From Trichomonas vaginalis G3 (Eukaryota; Parabasalia; Trichomonadida; Trichomonadidae): a DNA stretch of 64,000 nucleotides. A model generated the notes under the pieces. It worked only from the letters and a program-made list of their open reading frames with translations, was not told the DNA's origin and did no database searches. The position numbers were made by a program, and so were the translations under genes. Location of the stretch: positions 1,054,001 through 1,118,000 of the forward strand of contig NC_067203.1 in the NCBI RefSeq assembly GCF_026262505.1, read 5' to 3'. Shown one piece after another: positions 1-10,099 of the stretch (its first letter is position 1; the number at the start of each line of letters is the position of its first letter).

Positions 1-1
1 A

Positions 2-814
2 ATCATAATTCCAAACTCAACACAACAGATTTATGTTCGACCAGGGCCAACAGCTATTCTAAACTCCCTTTTTATTGAGAATTATTGTTATGATGGCCAA
101 CAAATTCAGATCGAACACATGTATGAGTATGTTTGGATGGCATATACTTACTCTGGTCAGTATTTTTATCCTTATGATCTTGAAATTACGGGCATGAATT
201 TCATGGTAGATATTGATTGTCCTATTCCAGTGCCAACATTGTATGCGCCTAATCTTGCTCCTGGAGAAGAGGATAATATTAATATTCCTGTTGTTAGAGC
301 TCCATGTCCAAATACAACGGAACAACATGAGAAAATATATTTAGGATCTGTAAATCATAAAAAGGTTTATATCAAAAATGGTCAGGTAGTTAATCTAAAT
401 TCAAATCCTGAACAGACAAACCAGAATTCGTCTTCAGAAGAACATTCTGGTTCTCAGAGTTCGGTTGATACAAATAATCCAATAATATCAATATTTGATC
501 AAAATTCTGCAAACACAAATACAAAATTAACAACAAGAGAGACAATTATCATCGCTGTTTGTGCATCTGTTGTTGTTCTTGTTATTATATTTTCTATTGC
601 ATATGTTTACATGAAAACGAAAGCAACAGAACCTTCAGATGACAGCGATGTATTAGAAATGGCAGAAGAAACGATTCAAGCTTCAACTGGTGTTACATTT
701 GATAATCCATTATACATGACGACTGCAGCAGTATCAGATGATCCTTTTGCAAAAGATTTCCAAAATGAAGATTATAGTAACAAATTTTATATAAATCAAC
801 GCGATGATGAATAA
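2..814 (+). CDS. Membrane-anchored surface protein, C-terminal part (5' end outside window)
   Basis: The frame is open to the left edge, so the gene starts before the window; the first in-window ATG at 119 is probably internal. What is seen: an extracellular-type region, a Ser/Asn/Gln-rich linker at about 425-535, one strong membrane helix (IIAVCASVVVLVIIFSIAYV, about 544-606) and a cytoplasmic tail of about 65 residues rich in Asp/Glu. The tail holds NPLY, an NPxY-type endocytosis/sorting motif; such tails are reported on some trichomonad BspA-like surface proteins. The stop is followed by A, giving TAAA, the polyadenylation-type signal known in Trichomonas. The ectodomain family cannot be named because it is cut. 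A type I surface or adhesion-type protein is likely; its function is unknown. Confidence 0.75.
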   Translation: MIIPNSTQQIYVRPGPTAILNSLFIENYCYDGQQIQIEHMYEYVWMAYTYSGQYFYPYDLEITGMNFMVDIDCPIPVPTLYAPNLAPGEEDNINIPVVRAPCPNTTEQHEKIYLGSVNHKKVYIKNGQVVNLNSNPEQTNQNSSSEEHSGSQSSVDTNNPIISIFDQNSANTNTKLTTRETIIIAVCASVVVLVIIFSIAYVYMKTKATEPSDDSDVLEMAEETIQASTGVTFDNPLYMTTAAVSDDPFAKDFQNEDYSNKFYINQRDDE

Positions 815-1213
815 ACAATTTTATTTAATGAAATTTTTAAGTACATTTTCCTCATAAAACTCCATATTTTGTATAGATTATAATGCAAATCCCACTCATC
901 TTAAGTTTTATTGCGCGAATATCAATCAGGACTGTTCCTGGTCCTTTGTTAAAAGCGTTTTCGAGCAAATCCTGATTTTGTCTAGACTATAATAAAGGGC
1001 ATTTTATTCTTAAAGTTTATTCTATATATATTTAGGAATTATTATTTATTACCATTCTTATACGACAAACTTACTAAAATATATAAATTCGGTCAATAGA
1101 AGTCCATGTGTAATTTTCTTTCTGCATTTGATTAAAAATTTCAGTTCTTTTTGATTGATTTTCATGAATTTTTCATATATAAAAGGTGACAATACTGTCA
1201 AATTAAAAAATAA
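815..1213. other. Intergenic, host
   Basis: 399 bp of AT-rich DNA between two same-strand genes. No gene seen. Two loosely similar segments occur at about 868-890 and 972-995. The last 40 bp before the next ATG, around TGACAATACTGTCAAATTAA, hold an initiator-like TCA, but no firm promoter call is possible. Confidence 0.5.
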
Positions 1214-2827
1214 ATGAAAGAAAATCAATGTAAGAAATTAATATTTCATGGTTCAATTGCCGTTCTGTATATTATTTTTGTAATGTTAATTACAATCAAT
1301 CTGTCATTTTCACAAAGAACGCAAATAATTGGAATAATTCCACATCCTTATTCAATTAGCTATTTTCCAGCAAATGATCATTTCGTTTTATCTCCATCAA
1401 CAACAATATGCTATAATTCTATTAAGCCGCAACTCCAATTTCAAGCACAACTTCTTTCAGATTATATAAACCAGCAAACATTAATGCCCGTCAAATATTC
1501 AGGTGTTATATCCGATAAATGCTCGATAATACTTGATATTGGCTATCCTGATGCGAATGAAGAAGCATATAAACCGACAATTACCTCAGATTCAATCTCT
1601 ATCAACGGTAGCACAGAAAAAGGTTCATTTTATGGAATTCAATCACTTAGAAAAATGATACCCGTCCAAAAAACTCCCAAAAAGATCAAAATTTTAACCC
1701 AAGAAATAATAGATCGACCTAGATTTTCTTACAGAGGCTTACTCTTAGACGTAGCTCGTTATTTCCGTACTGTTGAAGAAGTGAAGAAGTTCATGGATAT
1801 AATGGCCCTTCATAACATGAACTTTTTACACTTCCATTTAACAGATGACCAAGGCTGGCGAATAGAGATACCGAAATACCCTGATCTTACTCGTATTGGA
1901 TCTCGTAGAAGACAAACAAAAGGAGATGGCATACCAATTTCAGGTTTCTTCACAAGAAAAGATATTTTAGATTTAATTGAATACGGACAATCCCGTCAGA
2001 TCACGATTATTCCCGAAATAGATCTTCCTGGTCATGCCCAATCCGCCTTAACCGCTTATCCAAAGCTTGGATGCACAGGCGGTCCTTACGAAGTTTCCGA
2101 AAGATTTGAAGTTCATTCTGACATGCTTTGTTATGGAAATCCTGAATCAATGGTTTTCATAAAAGACGTTCTTTCTTATGTCATGGATCTCTTCCCATCG
2201 AAATACGTCCACATCGGTGGTGATGAAGCTGAAAAAAGTCAATGGAAAGCATGTCAAAAATGCCAAGCAAAAATTCGTGAACTTGGATTTGTTGACGACC
2301 AAATCTCCACGAAAGAGGATAAATTGCAGAGGCATTTAACAATAGAGCTCAGTAAAATCATCAGTTCGAAAGGAAAAGAGATGATTGGTTGGTCCGAAAT
2401 TGCTCATGGAGAAAAAGTTGAAAATTCAATAGTTATGAGTTGGCTTCGAAATAAGAATAATGAAATGCCCGAGAAAGATAATTATACTGTCATTCTCACG
2501 CCAACAAATCCGATGTATCTCGATTACCTGCAAGAAAAAAGATCCAACTTGAATACACTTGATAAAGTTTATAATTACGAGCCAATAACTGAAAATCACA
2601 ATGATAATGATGTGAGTAGATTTATGGGAATCGAGGCTTGTATGTGGACTGAATATACTCCAACATTTGAAAGTGTTATGACAAAAGTACTTCCTCGTGC
2701 TGCAGCTGTTTCTGTTGCTCAGTGGTCTTTCCCAAATCTCAAGAACTATCAGAGTTTTCTAGGTGATTTGGAGAATTTGAAAAAGATTTATGAACTTAAT
2801 AATTATGTATATTATGCGGATTATTAA
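1214..2827 (+). CDS. Beta-N-acetylhexosaminidase, glycoside hydrolase family 20
   Basis: Removes terminal GlcNAc/GalNAc from glycoconjugates, probably in lysosomes or secreted, where trichomonads use such enzymes on host mucins (inference). 537 residues, the usual length for eukaryotic GH20. An N-terminal hydrophobic stretch at residues 13-33 is a signal peptide or anchor. A GH20b-like N-terminal domain follows (about 40-165), then the catalytic barrel: HFHLTDDQGWRIEIP near residue 206, PEIDLPGHAQS near 262, and HIGGDEAEKSQW near 333 with the catalytic Asp-Glu pair. WSEI near 394 and MGIEACMWTEY near 475 are further family blocks. The ATG at 1214 is chosen because it precedes the signal sequence. 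The frame is uninterrupted and looks functional. No clear operon-like link to neighbours. Confidence 0.95.
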   Translation: MKENQCKKLIFHGSIAVLYIIFVMLITINLSFSQRTQIIGIIPHPYSISYFPANDHFVLSPSTTICYNSIKPQLQFQAQLLSDYINQQTLMPVKYSGVISDKCSIILDIGYPDANEEAYKPTITSDSISINGSTEKGSFYGIQSLRKMIPVQKTPKKIKILTQEIIDRPRFSYRGLLLDVARYFRTVEEVKKFMDIMALHNMNFLHFHLTDDQGWRIEIPKYPDLTRIGSRRRQTKGDGIPISGFFTRKDILDLIEYGQSRQITIIPEIDLPGHAQSALTAYPKLGCTGGPYEVSERFEVHSDMLCYGNPESMVFIKDVLSYVMDLFPSKYVHIGGDEAEKSQWKACQKCQAKIRELGFVDDQISTKEDKLQRHLTIELSKIISSKGKEMIGWSEIAHGEKVENSIVMSWLRNKNNEMPEKDNYTVILTPTNPMYLDYLQEKRSNLNTLDKVYNYEPITENHNDNDVSRFMGIEACMWTEYTPTFESVMTKVLPRAAAVSVAQWSFPNLKNYQSFLGDLENLKKIYELNNYVYYADY

Positions 2828-3283
2828 TATTAATAATGTTTTTTTCTTGTTTTGTTTTTTTAAAAAAATCTATTCTCATTTGATAAAAAGAATTTATATA
2901 TATGGTATGAATGCATTATAATTAGAGCGTAAATAGTAGAGAAGGAATCTTTTACACATATATAATAATAAAAACTATCAAAAATAAGATTGATTAAATT
3001 CAATTTCAAGGTTTAAGTCTTTAAATTTACACCATTCCAGAAAAATACGAGAAGTCACAGAAAAATCGAATTATAGTCTGAGTTTATGAATAAGAGTTTA
3101 TCAAAATTGAATTATCATTGTCATTTTTTGATTTTACTGTGTAAAAATATGTGCAAAATCCTCGGACTATAGGATTAGCCTTGAGTATTAAGGAAAAAGA
3201 TATACTTTTCATGGTGCTTCACGCCAATAACTGAAAATCGATCATTTGAATTTTGAGAACTATTTGGCCGGCCAAGATTTATA
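2828..3283. other. Intergenic, host
   Basis: 456 bp of AT-rich DNA with no gene. An 8-bp GC palindrome GGCCGGCC lies about 15 bp before the next start codon; a single occurrence, so no function is assigned. Confidence 0.5.
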
Positions 3284-3958
3284 ATGAAACACACAACACC
3301 CATTAAAGCATGCATTTTTGATAATGATGGCACTCTCCTTGATACAGAATGGGCATATGAATGGTCTCATGAACAATTAACAGGTCATAAAATGGATATG
3401 GCTCTAAAAGCAAAATTAATGGGAAAAAGTTCAAAGGAAACATGCGAATTAGTTGTTAAAATGTACAATCTCAATGAAACACCAGAAGAATTTGGCGTTA
3501 GAAGAACTGCTCTCCTCGATACATGCTGGAATAACATTAAATTACTCCCAGGAGCAGAAGCATTATGCAGAAAGCTTCATGAAATGAATATCCATATGGG
3601 TGTTGCTACCGCATCCAGAAATCATGTTTTTGCACGCAAAATTTCCGGAAATGAAGAGTTTTATAAACTTTTTGATCCAATTATCTGCGGCAATGATGTG
3701 AAAATTGGCAAGCCGGCACCAGATATTTTCCTTGCCGCTATGAATAAATGGCCTGGAATCAAACCAGAAGAATGCCTCGTTTTTGAAGATTCTCCACTCG
3801 GAATCAAAGCAGCAAATCGCGCTGGGATGCCATCTGTATTCATACCAGATCACAGATTAAATGTACAAGAGATCTTAGCTGCAGGAGATGCAGTTCCTAC
3901 AATAATTATCCCATCTTTGGAGAATTTTGATTTCAGCTTGTTTAATTGGGCCAAATAA
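3284..3958 (+). CDS. HAD-superfamily phosphatase, GS1/HDHD1 (pseudouridine-5'-phosphatase) type
   Basis: A small-molecule phosphatase, probably cytosolic. 224 residues with all four HAD motifs: IFDNDGTLLDTE (nucleophile and acid/base Asp) near residue 11, GVATASR near 105, the Lys of IGKPAPDIFLAA near 141, and LVFEDSPLGIKAA near 164. The cap lies between motif I and motif II, as in class I HADs. The run PGAEAL...KPAPDIFLAA...FEDSPLGIKAANRAGM and the C-terminal SLENFDFSLF resemble the eukaryotic GS1-like (HDHD1) group, whose human member acts on pseudouridine 5'-phosphate. Beta-phosphoglucomutase-like or 2-deoxyglucose-6-phosphatase activity are alternatives; substrate cannot be read from sequence. 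Frame intact, no signal peptide. Confidence 0.9.
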   Translation: MKHTTPIKACIFDNDGTLLDTEWAYEWSHEQLTGHKMDMALKAKLMGKSSKETCELVVKMYNLNETPEEFGVRRTALLDTCWNNIKLLPGAEALCRKLHEMNIHMGVATASRNHVFARKISGNEEFYKLFDPIICGNDVKIGKPAPDIFLAAMNKWPGIKPEECLVFEDSPLGIKAANRAGMPSVFIPDHRLNVQEILAAGDAVPTIIIPSLENFDFSLFNWAK

Positions 3959-4484
3959 ATATTATCTATCTGTCAATTTTTAAGTATTTTCTCTAAATAT
4001 AAATTATTCTAGAAAAATTCGATTTTTAGACTTAAAGAACAATATTATTAGGAATGAAAACTTCACTGAAATCTAATTTCAGCATAATGAAAGTTTGAAA
4101 CGTCAATATATATGATCCATGAAATGTTGGAAAGATCATTTTTCTCTGAAAAGAATCCGTTCCTTTAATTTGATAATTGTTATCCCCAATGGAGTAGGAA
4201 TCGCTCTGACTTTATTTAGATTAATTTTCATTCAATATGAAATTTAAACATTCAGCATTTATTAGCGTATAAATGAGAGAACATTTCTTGCTTAGTTAAT
4301 GGTAATGTTCCGAAATCGGAATTATTGATTTTCTCGGTCAATTCAAAACCAATTAATTTGAAATCGTAAATATCAATATTTGAAAGTGAAAAATTATCAA
4401 ATTTGCATGTGAATTTGGATTAATTAACAAACACGCTTTATTCAGGACAAATAAACAAATTTTTTTTTAAATCAAAGGTAAAAT
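3959..4484. other. Intergenic between convergent host genes
   Basis: 526 bp, AT-rich, between the 3' ends of the phosphatase gene and the minus-strand surface-protein gene. No coding or RNA gene recognised. Confidence 0.5.
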
Positions 4485-6306
4485 TCATCCAAAATCATCA
4501 ATAATTGTAGTGTTCAAACTAATTTTCGATTGGATTTTCGTAATTCTCTTATTCTTGATTAAAATTATTGAGACGAGAGCCAAAATGGAAATAAGTACAA
4601 GGGCACTAATTGAAATCAAAACAATGACATAAGTAGCAAGTTTTTGGGCTGGTGGTAAGTTACATGGAACAAAACTAAATGATGGGAAAACAACATTTTC
4701 TGTGTAAATATTTGATTTATTTGAATGTAACTTCTCATAAAGGAACGTGATACCATATTCTAATGTATTATTTTCAATATATACTTGACCAACATTTAAC
4801 AGATATGTATTTCCTTCAATTCCTGAAACAAAATTTGATTCAAAGCTTAATAATTCAGAAGTATCAGAATATATGATAGAATATGTATTTTTCTGATCAA
4901 ATTTAGTGAACTTTAAAGCATTGAAGTAATTGTTATTAAAAGATGTTTCCATTCCAAAATAAATTTGAAAATAAATTGGAGAAAACTGAATTGTATTATT
5001 TGCAAAAACCGTATATTGTGATGTAAAATTAAAATTTGAATGAACAAGTGGCTGCATCTGATGATAAATATTGTTATTATAGAGTCGCATAATTGAAAGA
5101 TCAACTTTTATTGTATATGCATCCAAGAAATCATTTGGTTTTAAGTTATAAACAGTTGTTTGATTTATATGTCCGGTATATGAATCAAAATACAGCGGTC
5201 GCTCTGTTGATTGATAACTTACAAATGTACCAATGCTATCACAATAACAGTTATCTTTTAAAGCAAAAGTACTAACGCAACAGCAAATGTAAATTGTACT
5301 TGGAGCAACTTCAAACCAATATATATTCTGAATTTGATAAAAAAGTGAGCGACTAATACCTATTTTTCGAACTGAATCTCTGCATAAGATGCATGTTCCA
5401 TAATGAGCGTTGCTTTTTATGTTTATAAAAGAGCATTTATCAACATCTAGGCCGAAATATTGGTTTTCAGAAATTATAGGCTTGTTATAGGAAGTATAAT
5501 TTTCAGTCCCAGGATCTCCAATAAATAAATTCAACGCGCGATATATATTAAGGTCTGAAATATCGTGACTTGTACAATTTTCAAAATTAACGGCTGTATC
5601 ATTCGAACAATTAAGGATATTACAATTGAAAAGCGATATATTATAAGTATTGTTTGTTAAAATAATGTTTTGAAACGTACATTCTGTAAATCGAAGTGGG
5701 CATGTCGAACAAAAGCAAATTCCTTCGGTCATGTTAATAAAAAAGCAGTTAGTAAATAAGTTTGAATCATTTTCGTTTGAATTAACTTGAAAATGATAAT
5801 CTTTTGAATTTAAATCAAAAAAGAATGAATTTTTAACGAAATAATTCGGGCAGTTTATGCTAATTGCACTATTTTTAATGTCATAATATGAAATATTAAT
5901 CATATTGGCGCTTAATTTGCAGTTTTCAAGGACAATAGGAAATTTTTGTAAACCAATAAGATGCATACTTTGAGTCACCTCACAATGATCGTATTCTACG
6001 ACTCCCTTATTGAAATAAGCAGAAAGTCCTTCTTTTGCTATGCACCCGATAAATGAATTATGTGTAAAATTGGTGTGAATGTTTCCGCTTATATATACGC
6101 TTCCTCCTTGATTAAATGCATGACAATTCGAAAAAAACAGTATCAGTCGTTTCCAAATTTAGATTATCGCGTTCAAGAAAAATTGCGGAACCTTTTAATA
6201 CATCGGATGTGAGATGAATAAATACACACCAGAAAATAGTATAATTGTTCAACGCAGATGGTATAAAAACAATTCTATCCAGAGATTGATATCTGATTTC
6301 ATTCAT
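4485..6306 (-). CDS. Beta-helix surface protein with C-terminal membrane helix (frame interrupted once)
   Basis: Asn/Ser/Phe-rich protein with irregular repeats of the right-handed beta-helix kind, including NQGGSVYISGN and FTECTFQN, similar in style to Pmp-like and other parallel beta-helix surface proteins of trichomonads. One membrane helix (about residues 450-475 of the long frame) and a short basic tail ending in DDFG. The uninterrupted frame 4485-5978 begins with a non-ATG codon, but coding-type sequence continues upstream in two frames to an ATG at 6306. The frames meet in a run of seven T (coding sense) near 6131-6137, so a one-base homopolymer error in the assembly, or a real frameshift, is likely. 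Divergent from a similar gene at 6811. The exact function, probably surface or adhesion, is not known. Confidence 0.7.
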
Positions 6307-6810
6307 TTTATATATCTGTCAATTTTTTATTTCTGAATTACATTAACAAGCTAATATTGCATTAAGGAAATAATATGATGTTCATTGTTTTATTCCAATT
6401 CTATGAATTAATTCAAAATATAGTTTATTGAAATTCAAAATTTGATAATCCACAGATCAAGATAATTTAGCTGTTATCACTAAATGATCCGAAAGATGTT
6501 TGGATAAATCAAAAGTGATATGATTTTTTATTTCAAAAATGTCTAATGCGAATATTTTTTCATCATTCTTATTTCTTCCAAATTTCAAACTGATGTCACA
6601 TGTTGTAATTTCATACGCCTAAATATTTTCAACAGTGAAACAAGTTTTATTCGAATTACGAACTCAATTTTAGATTCTACCATAAATACTTGTTATTTCT
6701 ACGGATGTAATTCCTTTGGTAGTGATGCTATATCTTGCGATCAAGGTACCAAGTTTGTTTTTGAGAAATCCAACTTTTTCAATTCAAATTGCGATTATTC
6801 TTTAATTTCT

Positions 6811-8307
6811 ATGGAAGATAAAACAAACTCCTTAAATTGCATATCATTGACAAATTCAAAACTCAGCTCTGAAGTTATATCCAACTCGATTTTATACGGA
6901 ATTTCCAATTTTACGATCAAAAGCTTAAATATTTCAAATAGTTATGCAAACAATTCTCAAATATTTTACAAAAATTTCAATAATTTTATAATATCTTCTT
7001 TACTTGTGAATAATTCTCAATCTCTTAACTCTTTTACTTATGGTTCCCATGAAAAACTTAATACGAGCTCATTTTTCAAATATATATCAATTACTAATTC
7101 AAAAACCAAATATTCTTTTCTTTGTCACAGTTCAAATACAAATTTTGAAAATATTTACATGAAAAATGTCGAATGTCAAGATAATATTTATTTTCATACT
7201 GACCATAAGATTGATATCATTCATTGCTACTCAGATCGAAAATTTAATATTTTTGGTGATTATTCAATAAATGAAGTTTCTTATGATTATTCAGATACCA
7301 TTCCTGTTTCTGGTTACTATGGCGATGCTAATCTTGATTTCCTTTCAAATAATTCATATAAACTCAGTAAGAAAACAATAAATGAATCAATAGTTATACA
7401 TGATTTGAAAAGTGAATTTAAACTTAACAAAGTTATCTTTCAAGACATAATGACTAGTTCATTGAATGGAGTTGGTGGTGCTATCTCTATTTGCTGCTTT
7501 TCTTCGAATATTGAAATCACAAATTGTAAATTTGATTTTTGTAGGTCAATGAGTTCAGCAAAGAGAATTTGTGGTGGTTGTATAAATATTGTTGGTCATA
7601 GCACATCTACAATCATTAGAAATGTTTATGCATCAGATTGTTTGGCTGGAAGAGGTCATTTCTGTGATATTTATTCTGATAATTTGACTAATTTAACAAT
7701 GGTGACAATTTCTAAATGTTCTTCTTTAACTGAATACACGGATGCAGTTACTAGTTACATTTACTTTGATAATATTCATAAATCATGTAACATATCAAAC
7801 AATTACATGCGAGAAGTAATGATTTGGTCATATCTAAGAAGCGAATTTAAAGATTGTGTTATTGCATCAAACAAATTGATTGAAGGAGAATCATATATTT
7901 CGAGTTCATTTTTATCTTTAACAAGTTGTTTTGTTTACAACAATAGTTATAATAGTACTAATAATATAATAACATTTAAATATGATGAATTTGAACTTCA
8001 TAACTGTTATTTGCTTATTGAAGAAAACTACAACTTTTCCAATTCCATTGTTTCTAATTCATCAATCAACAATATTACTTTAGAAGAAATTCATAAGCTT
8101 GCAATTTCAAAGAATATTGGATGTAATTTAAGTTTAATTAAGTATGCAGCAGCATTTGCATTATGGAAGATTATTGTAATTGTTTTAAGTATTCTTCTTT
8201 TGATTGCAATAATCGCTGTTTATTTCATTGTTGGTCAAAATCGCAAATACAAGCGTTTGGAAGATAGAATTAATCTTGAAAATGTTTATAATAAGGATTT
8301 CGGATAA
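6811..8307 (+). CDS. Beta-helix surface protein with C-terminal membrane helix
   Basis: 498 residues from the first ATG; the same frame is open back to 6547 with similar Asn/Ser/Phe-rich composition (for example YFYGCNSFGS), so the annotated start is probably internal and the true N-terminus is unclear or lost. The ectodomain shows beta-helix features: a GVGGAIS block (Pmp-like GGA motif) followed by ITNCKFDFC and ISKCSSL strands, and many N-glycosylation sites. One membrane helix near residues 447-473, then a 20-residue tail ending in NLENVYNKDFG. The tail resembles that of the divergent neighbour at 4485-6306 (ISLNTTIIDDFG), so the two are paralogues. Stop TAA followed by A. Surface location is strongly suggested; the role is unknown. 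Confidence 0.75.
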   Translation: MEDKTNSLNCISLTNSKLSSEVISNSILYGISNFTIKSLNISNSYANNSQIFYKNFNNFIISSLLVNNSQSLNSFTYGSHEKLNTSSFFKYISITNSKTKYSFLCHSSNTNFENIYMKNVECQDNIYFHTDHKIDIIHCYSDRKFNIFGDYSINEVSYDYSDTIPVSGYYGDANLDFLSNNSYKLSKKTINESIVIHDLKSEFKLNKVIFQDIMTSSLNGVGGAISICCFSSNIEITNCKFDFCRSMSSAKRICGGCINIVGHSTSTIIRNVYASDCLAGRGHFCDIYSDNLTNLTMVTISKCSSLTEYTDAVTSYIYFDNIHKSCNISNNYMREVMIWSYLRSEFKDCVIASNKLIEGESYISSSFLSLTSCFVYNNSYNSTNNIITFKYDEFELHNCYLLIEENYNFSNSIVSNSSINNITLEEIHKLAISKNIGCNLSLIKYAAAFALWKIIVIVLSILLLIAIIAVYFIVGQNRKYKRLEDRINLENVYNKDFG

Positions 8308-8528
8308 ATTATCTATATTTTGTTTGTTATGTAATAAAAATTATTTAAAGTAAATAATTTATCTAGAAGAGGCAAACCCAAATTTTAGCTAAAAGTGACA
8401 GGGAAAATTGCTCGGTTCTACATTCAAAATAAATTTCATTAATTTTTACGTACATATTAAGGTACTTATCTTCTACATATATAATCTTCATTAGATATAT
8501 ACATGATAAATAAAATTCATAAAACATT

Positions 8529-8534
8529 AAAAAT
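8529..8534. repeat. Target-site duplication of Polinton copy A, left
   Basis: AAAAAT directly before the left TIR, repeated exactly after the right TIR at 25912-25917. Polintons typically make 5-6 bp duplications. Confidence 0.9.
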
Positions 8535-8834
8535 AGTAGTATATGTTGACGGGTTTTGTGACTTTTTTTGTAAACGTAAGAATTCATACATTTTTGAGCG
8601 ATTTTGTATCATTTTTTTTTACATATGAAGTAAAAAATGTATGATTTTTACGGTTTTTATTCTTACGTTTTTGAATAAATCAAGATTTAAAAATTTTCAG
8701 AATCGTAAGAAATTTTCACTAAACCCATACATAATGAAATAAAAAAAAATAAAAAAATAAAAAAATAAACTTTAAAAATTCATGTCTTACATTTTTTGAA
8801 TAATTTATTTTTTTAATTCGTATGAAAATGAGTG
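8535..8834 (+). repeat. Left terminal inverted repeat, copy A
   Basis: About 300 bp, matching the reverse complement of 25611-25911 almost exactly, with differences only in A/T runs. The inner end reaches into the first codons of the left-end gene, so both terminal genes of the element share the same leader and start. Confidence 0.95.
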
Positions 8835-9307
8835 GATCAAGATTCGTAACCGTCAATCAATTAATGGATGTTCTTTCACCAATTCTTGAAAATGTTAAAC
8901 AAGTAGATGTTTATTTCGATGATTATGTAGAAAGTATATATTATAAAGGTAAGTTTAATATTAAACCTATTGCTTTTGCATTTGATAATAAATTAATTGA
9001 AAATGCAAAAATTTGGGAATTAATTCCAGATATTGAATTTATAACAAATATTAATGATAAATGGTTTAAACGAATTCCAACCACAAAAGTTCTTTGTAAA
9101 TTAATGATCAAAACTGAGGAAAAAGAATTTAACGGGTTTAAATATCATCCAAATAAAGTTTCAGAACTAGAAAATGAAAAACTTCAGAAAAAATTAAACG
9201 ATAGACTTTCAAATGATCGTATTGAAAAAATAAATAAACTAGCAGAAGTTGCATTTAATAATGAAATATTTGATGAATATAACCTTGAACTCAGTGATGG
9301 ACTTTAA
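8822..9307 (+). CDS. Left-end Polinton protein of unknown function, 161 aa
   Basis: Starts within the left TIR, so its leader and first four residues (MKMS) are shared with the right-end gene. Mixed alpha/beta, lysine-rich, with a charged helical C-terminal half (about 105-150). No membrane helix and no domain recognised. It has no readable counterpart in copy B. The stop is immediately followed by GC-rich hairpin modules. Being under the TIR promoter suggests early or replication-linked expression (inference). Confidence 0.6.
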   Translation: MKMSGSRFVTVNQLMDVLSPILENVKQVDVYFDDYVESIYYKGKFNIKPIAFAFDNKLIENAKIWELIPDIEFITNINDKWFKRIPTTKVLCKLMIKTEEKEFNGFKYHPNKVSELENEKLQKKLNDRLSNDRIEKINKLAEVAFNNEIFDEYNLELSDGL

Positions 9308-9360
9308 GTCCTGGGCACTTTGTGCCTTGAGCTTTAAGGACCCGGGCTCAACGAGTCATG
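9308..9360. repeat. GC-rich hairpin modules
   Basis: Consecutive short stem-loops in otherwise AT-rich DNA: GGGCAC-TTT-GTGCC, then GGACC and GGGCTC-AAC-GAGTC. Absent at the matching place in copy B. They form the 3' end of the convergent gene at 9334. Confidence 0.75.
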
Positions 9361-9741
9361 ATTTATGAAATCAATAATTTGATTTATTCGCTCTTCAATA
9401 ATTTCTATTCTTTTTGTTAAATCATCAATTTTCATTAATGAGGTGATTCTTGATTGAGGAATAGATTTTAAACTAACAACACCTTTTATTTTTGAAATTT
9501 TGAATCCATGACCCTCCGGGTCTTGGACTCTGTCCTCAACTTTAAACATTTTATTCAATTTACATGTTGTCAATTCTTCAAATAATTTTTTATTATTAGC
9601 ATAATAGTCATTAAATTCATCAACAGATGAAAAAATTTTTATTTCAGTAATTGGTTTAACAACGTTTATTTTTTGTTGAACATTTTCACTTTCATTTATT
9701 TCTTCCTCCTCTGTTTCATTTATTTTTAAAATCGGTTTCAT
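9334..9741 (-). CDS. Small Polinton protein of unknown function, 135 aa
   Basis: Acidic N-terminus (ETEEEEINESEN), a central region with a conserved KGVVSLKSIPQSRITSLMKI stretch, and a C-terminal helix predicted as coiled coil (about 105-128). Copy B has a related gene at 39337. Relative to copy B, this copy carries an extra in-frame segment encoding RVQDPEGHG, which is a GC hairpin module (about 9510-9535), and its last residues are also hairpin-derived. Preceded, in the minus direction, by a T-rich tract ending in ATAAATG. Function unknown; a minor virion or assembly protein is possible from position. Confidence 0.6.
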   Translation of the reverse strand: MKPILKINETEEEEINESENVQQKINVVKPITEIKIFSSVDEFNDYYANNKKLFEELTTCKLNKMFKVEDRVQDPEGHGFKISKIKGVVSLKSIPQSRITSLMKIDDLTKRIEIIEERINQIIDFINHDSLSPGP

Positions 9742-9808
9742 TTATCATTAAATAAAAAATTAGAATATAAGTGATGAAATATATTTTTTAATTAATATTA
9801 AATCAGAG

Positions 9809-10099
9809 ATGGCGGCAGGATTCTTTAAAAAATTATGGGAAGGAATTAAGAAAGCTGCAAGTTGGGTTCATCAAAAGATTATTAAACCCGTTGCAAACTT
9901 TTTGGCACCAGTAGCGAAAACGGCAGGAACTATCATAGGAGGAGTATTAGGTGCTAAAGCAGGTAATCCGGCGATGGGAGCACAAGCAGGTAACGCAGTT
10001 GGTGGAATTGCTGAAGGAATACTTAATAAAATAGGGGTAGATAGTGGAAAAATAAATAAATATTATTTTTATCTTAGTATCGGTTGTAGTCGACGATAA
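9809..10099 (+). CDS. Small amphipathic, glycine-zipper protein (candidate membrane-active minor virion protein)
   Basis: 96 residues. The N-terminal 45 residues form a Lys/Trp/Phe amphipathic helix beginning MAAGFFKKLWEGIKKAA, followed by a Gly/Ala-rich stretch (about 50-78) with GxxxG-like spacing typical of membrane-inserting segments. It lies just before the capsid gene and converges with a second protein starting with the same residues. In adenoviruses and related capsid-bearing elements, small membrane-lytic proteins occupy this role; assignment here is by composition and position only. The 3' ends overlap the opposite gene. Confidence 0.6.
   Translation: MAAGFFKKLWEGIKKAASWVHQKIIKPVANFLAPVAKTAGTIIGGVLGAKAGNPAMGAQAGNAVGGIAEGILNKIGVDSGKINKYYFYLSIGCSRR

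Noticed and set aside
3224-3240. GCCAATAACTGAAAATC repeated from 2581 in the hexosaminidase gene
   Set aside because: Only 17 bases, AT-rich and isolated; could be chance or a small local duplication.
3263-3272. GGCCGGCC palindrome just before the phosphatase start
   Set aside because: A single occurrence with no partner site; no regulatory claim can be supported.
8363-8587. Minus-strand frame of 74 codons across the left end of copy A
   Set aside because: It spans the host/TIR junction and is made of AT-rich non-coding sequence.
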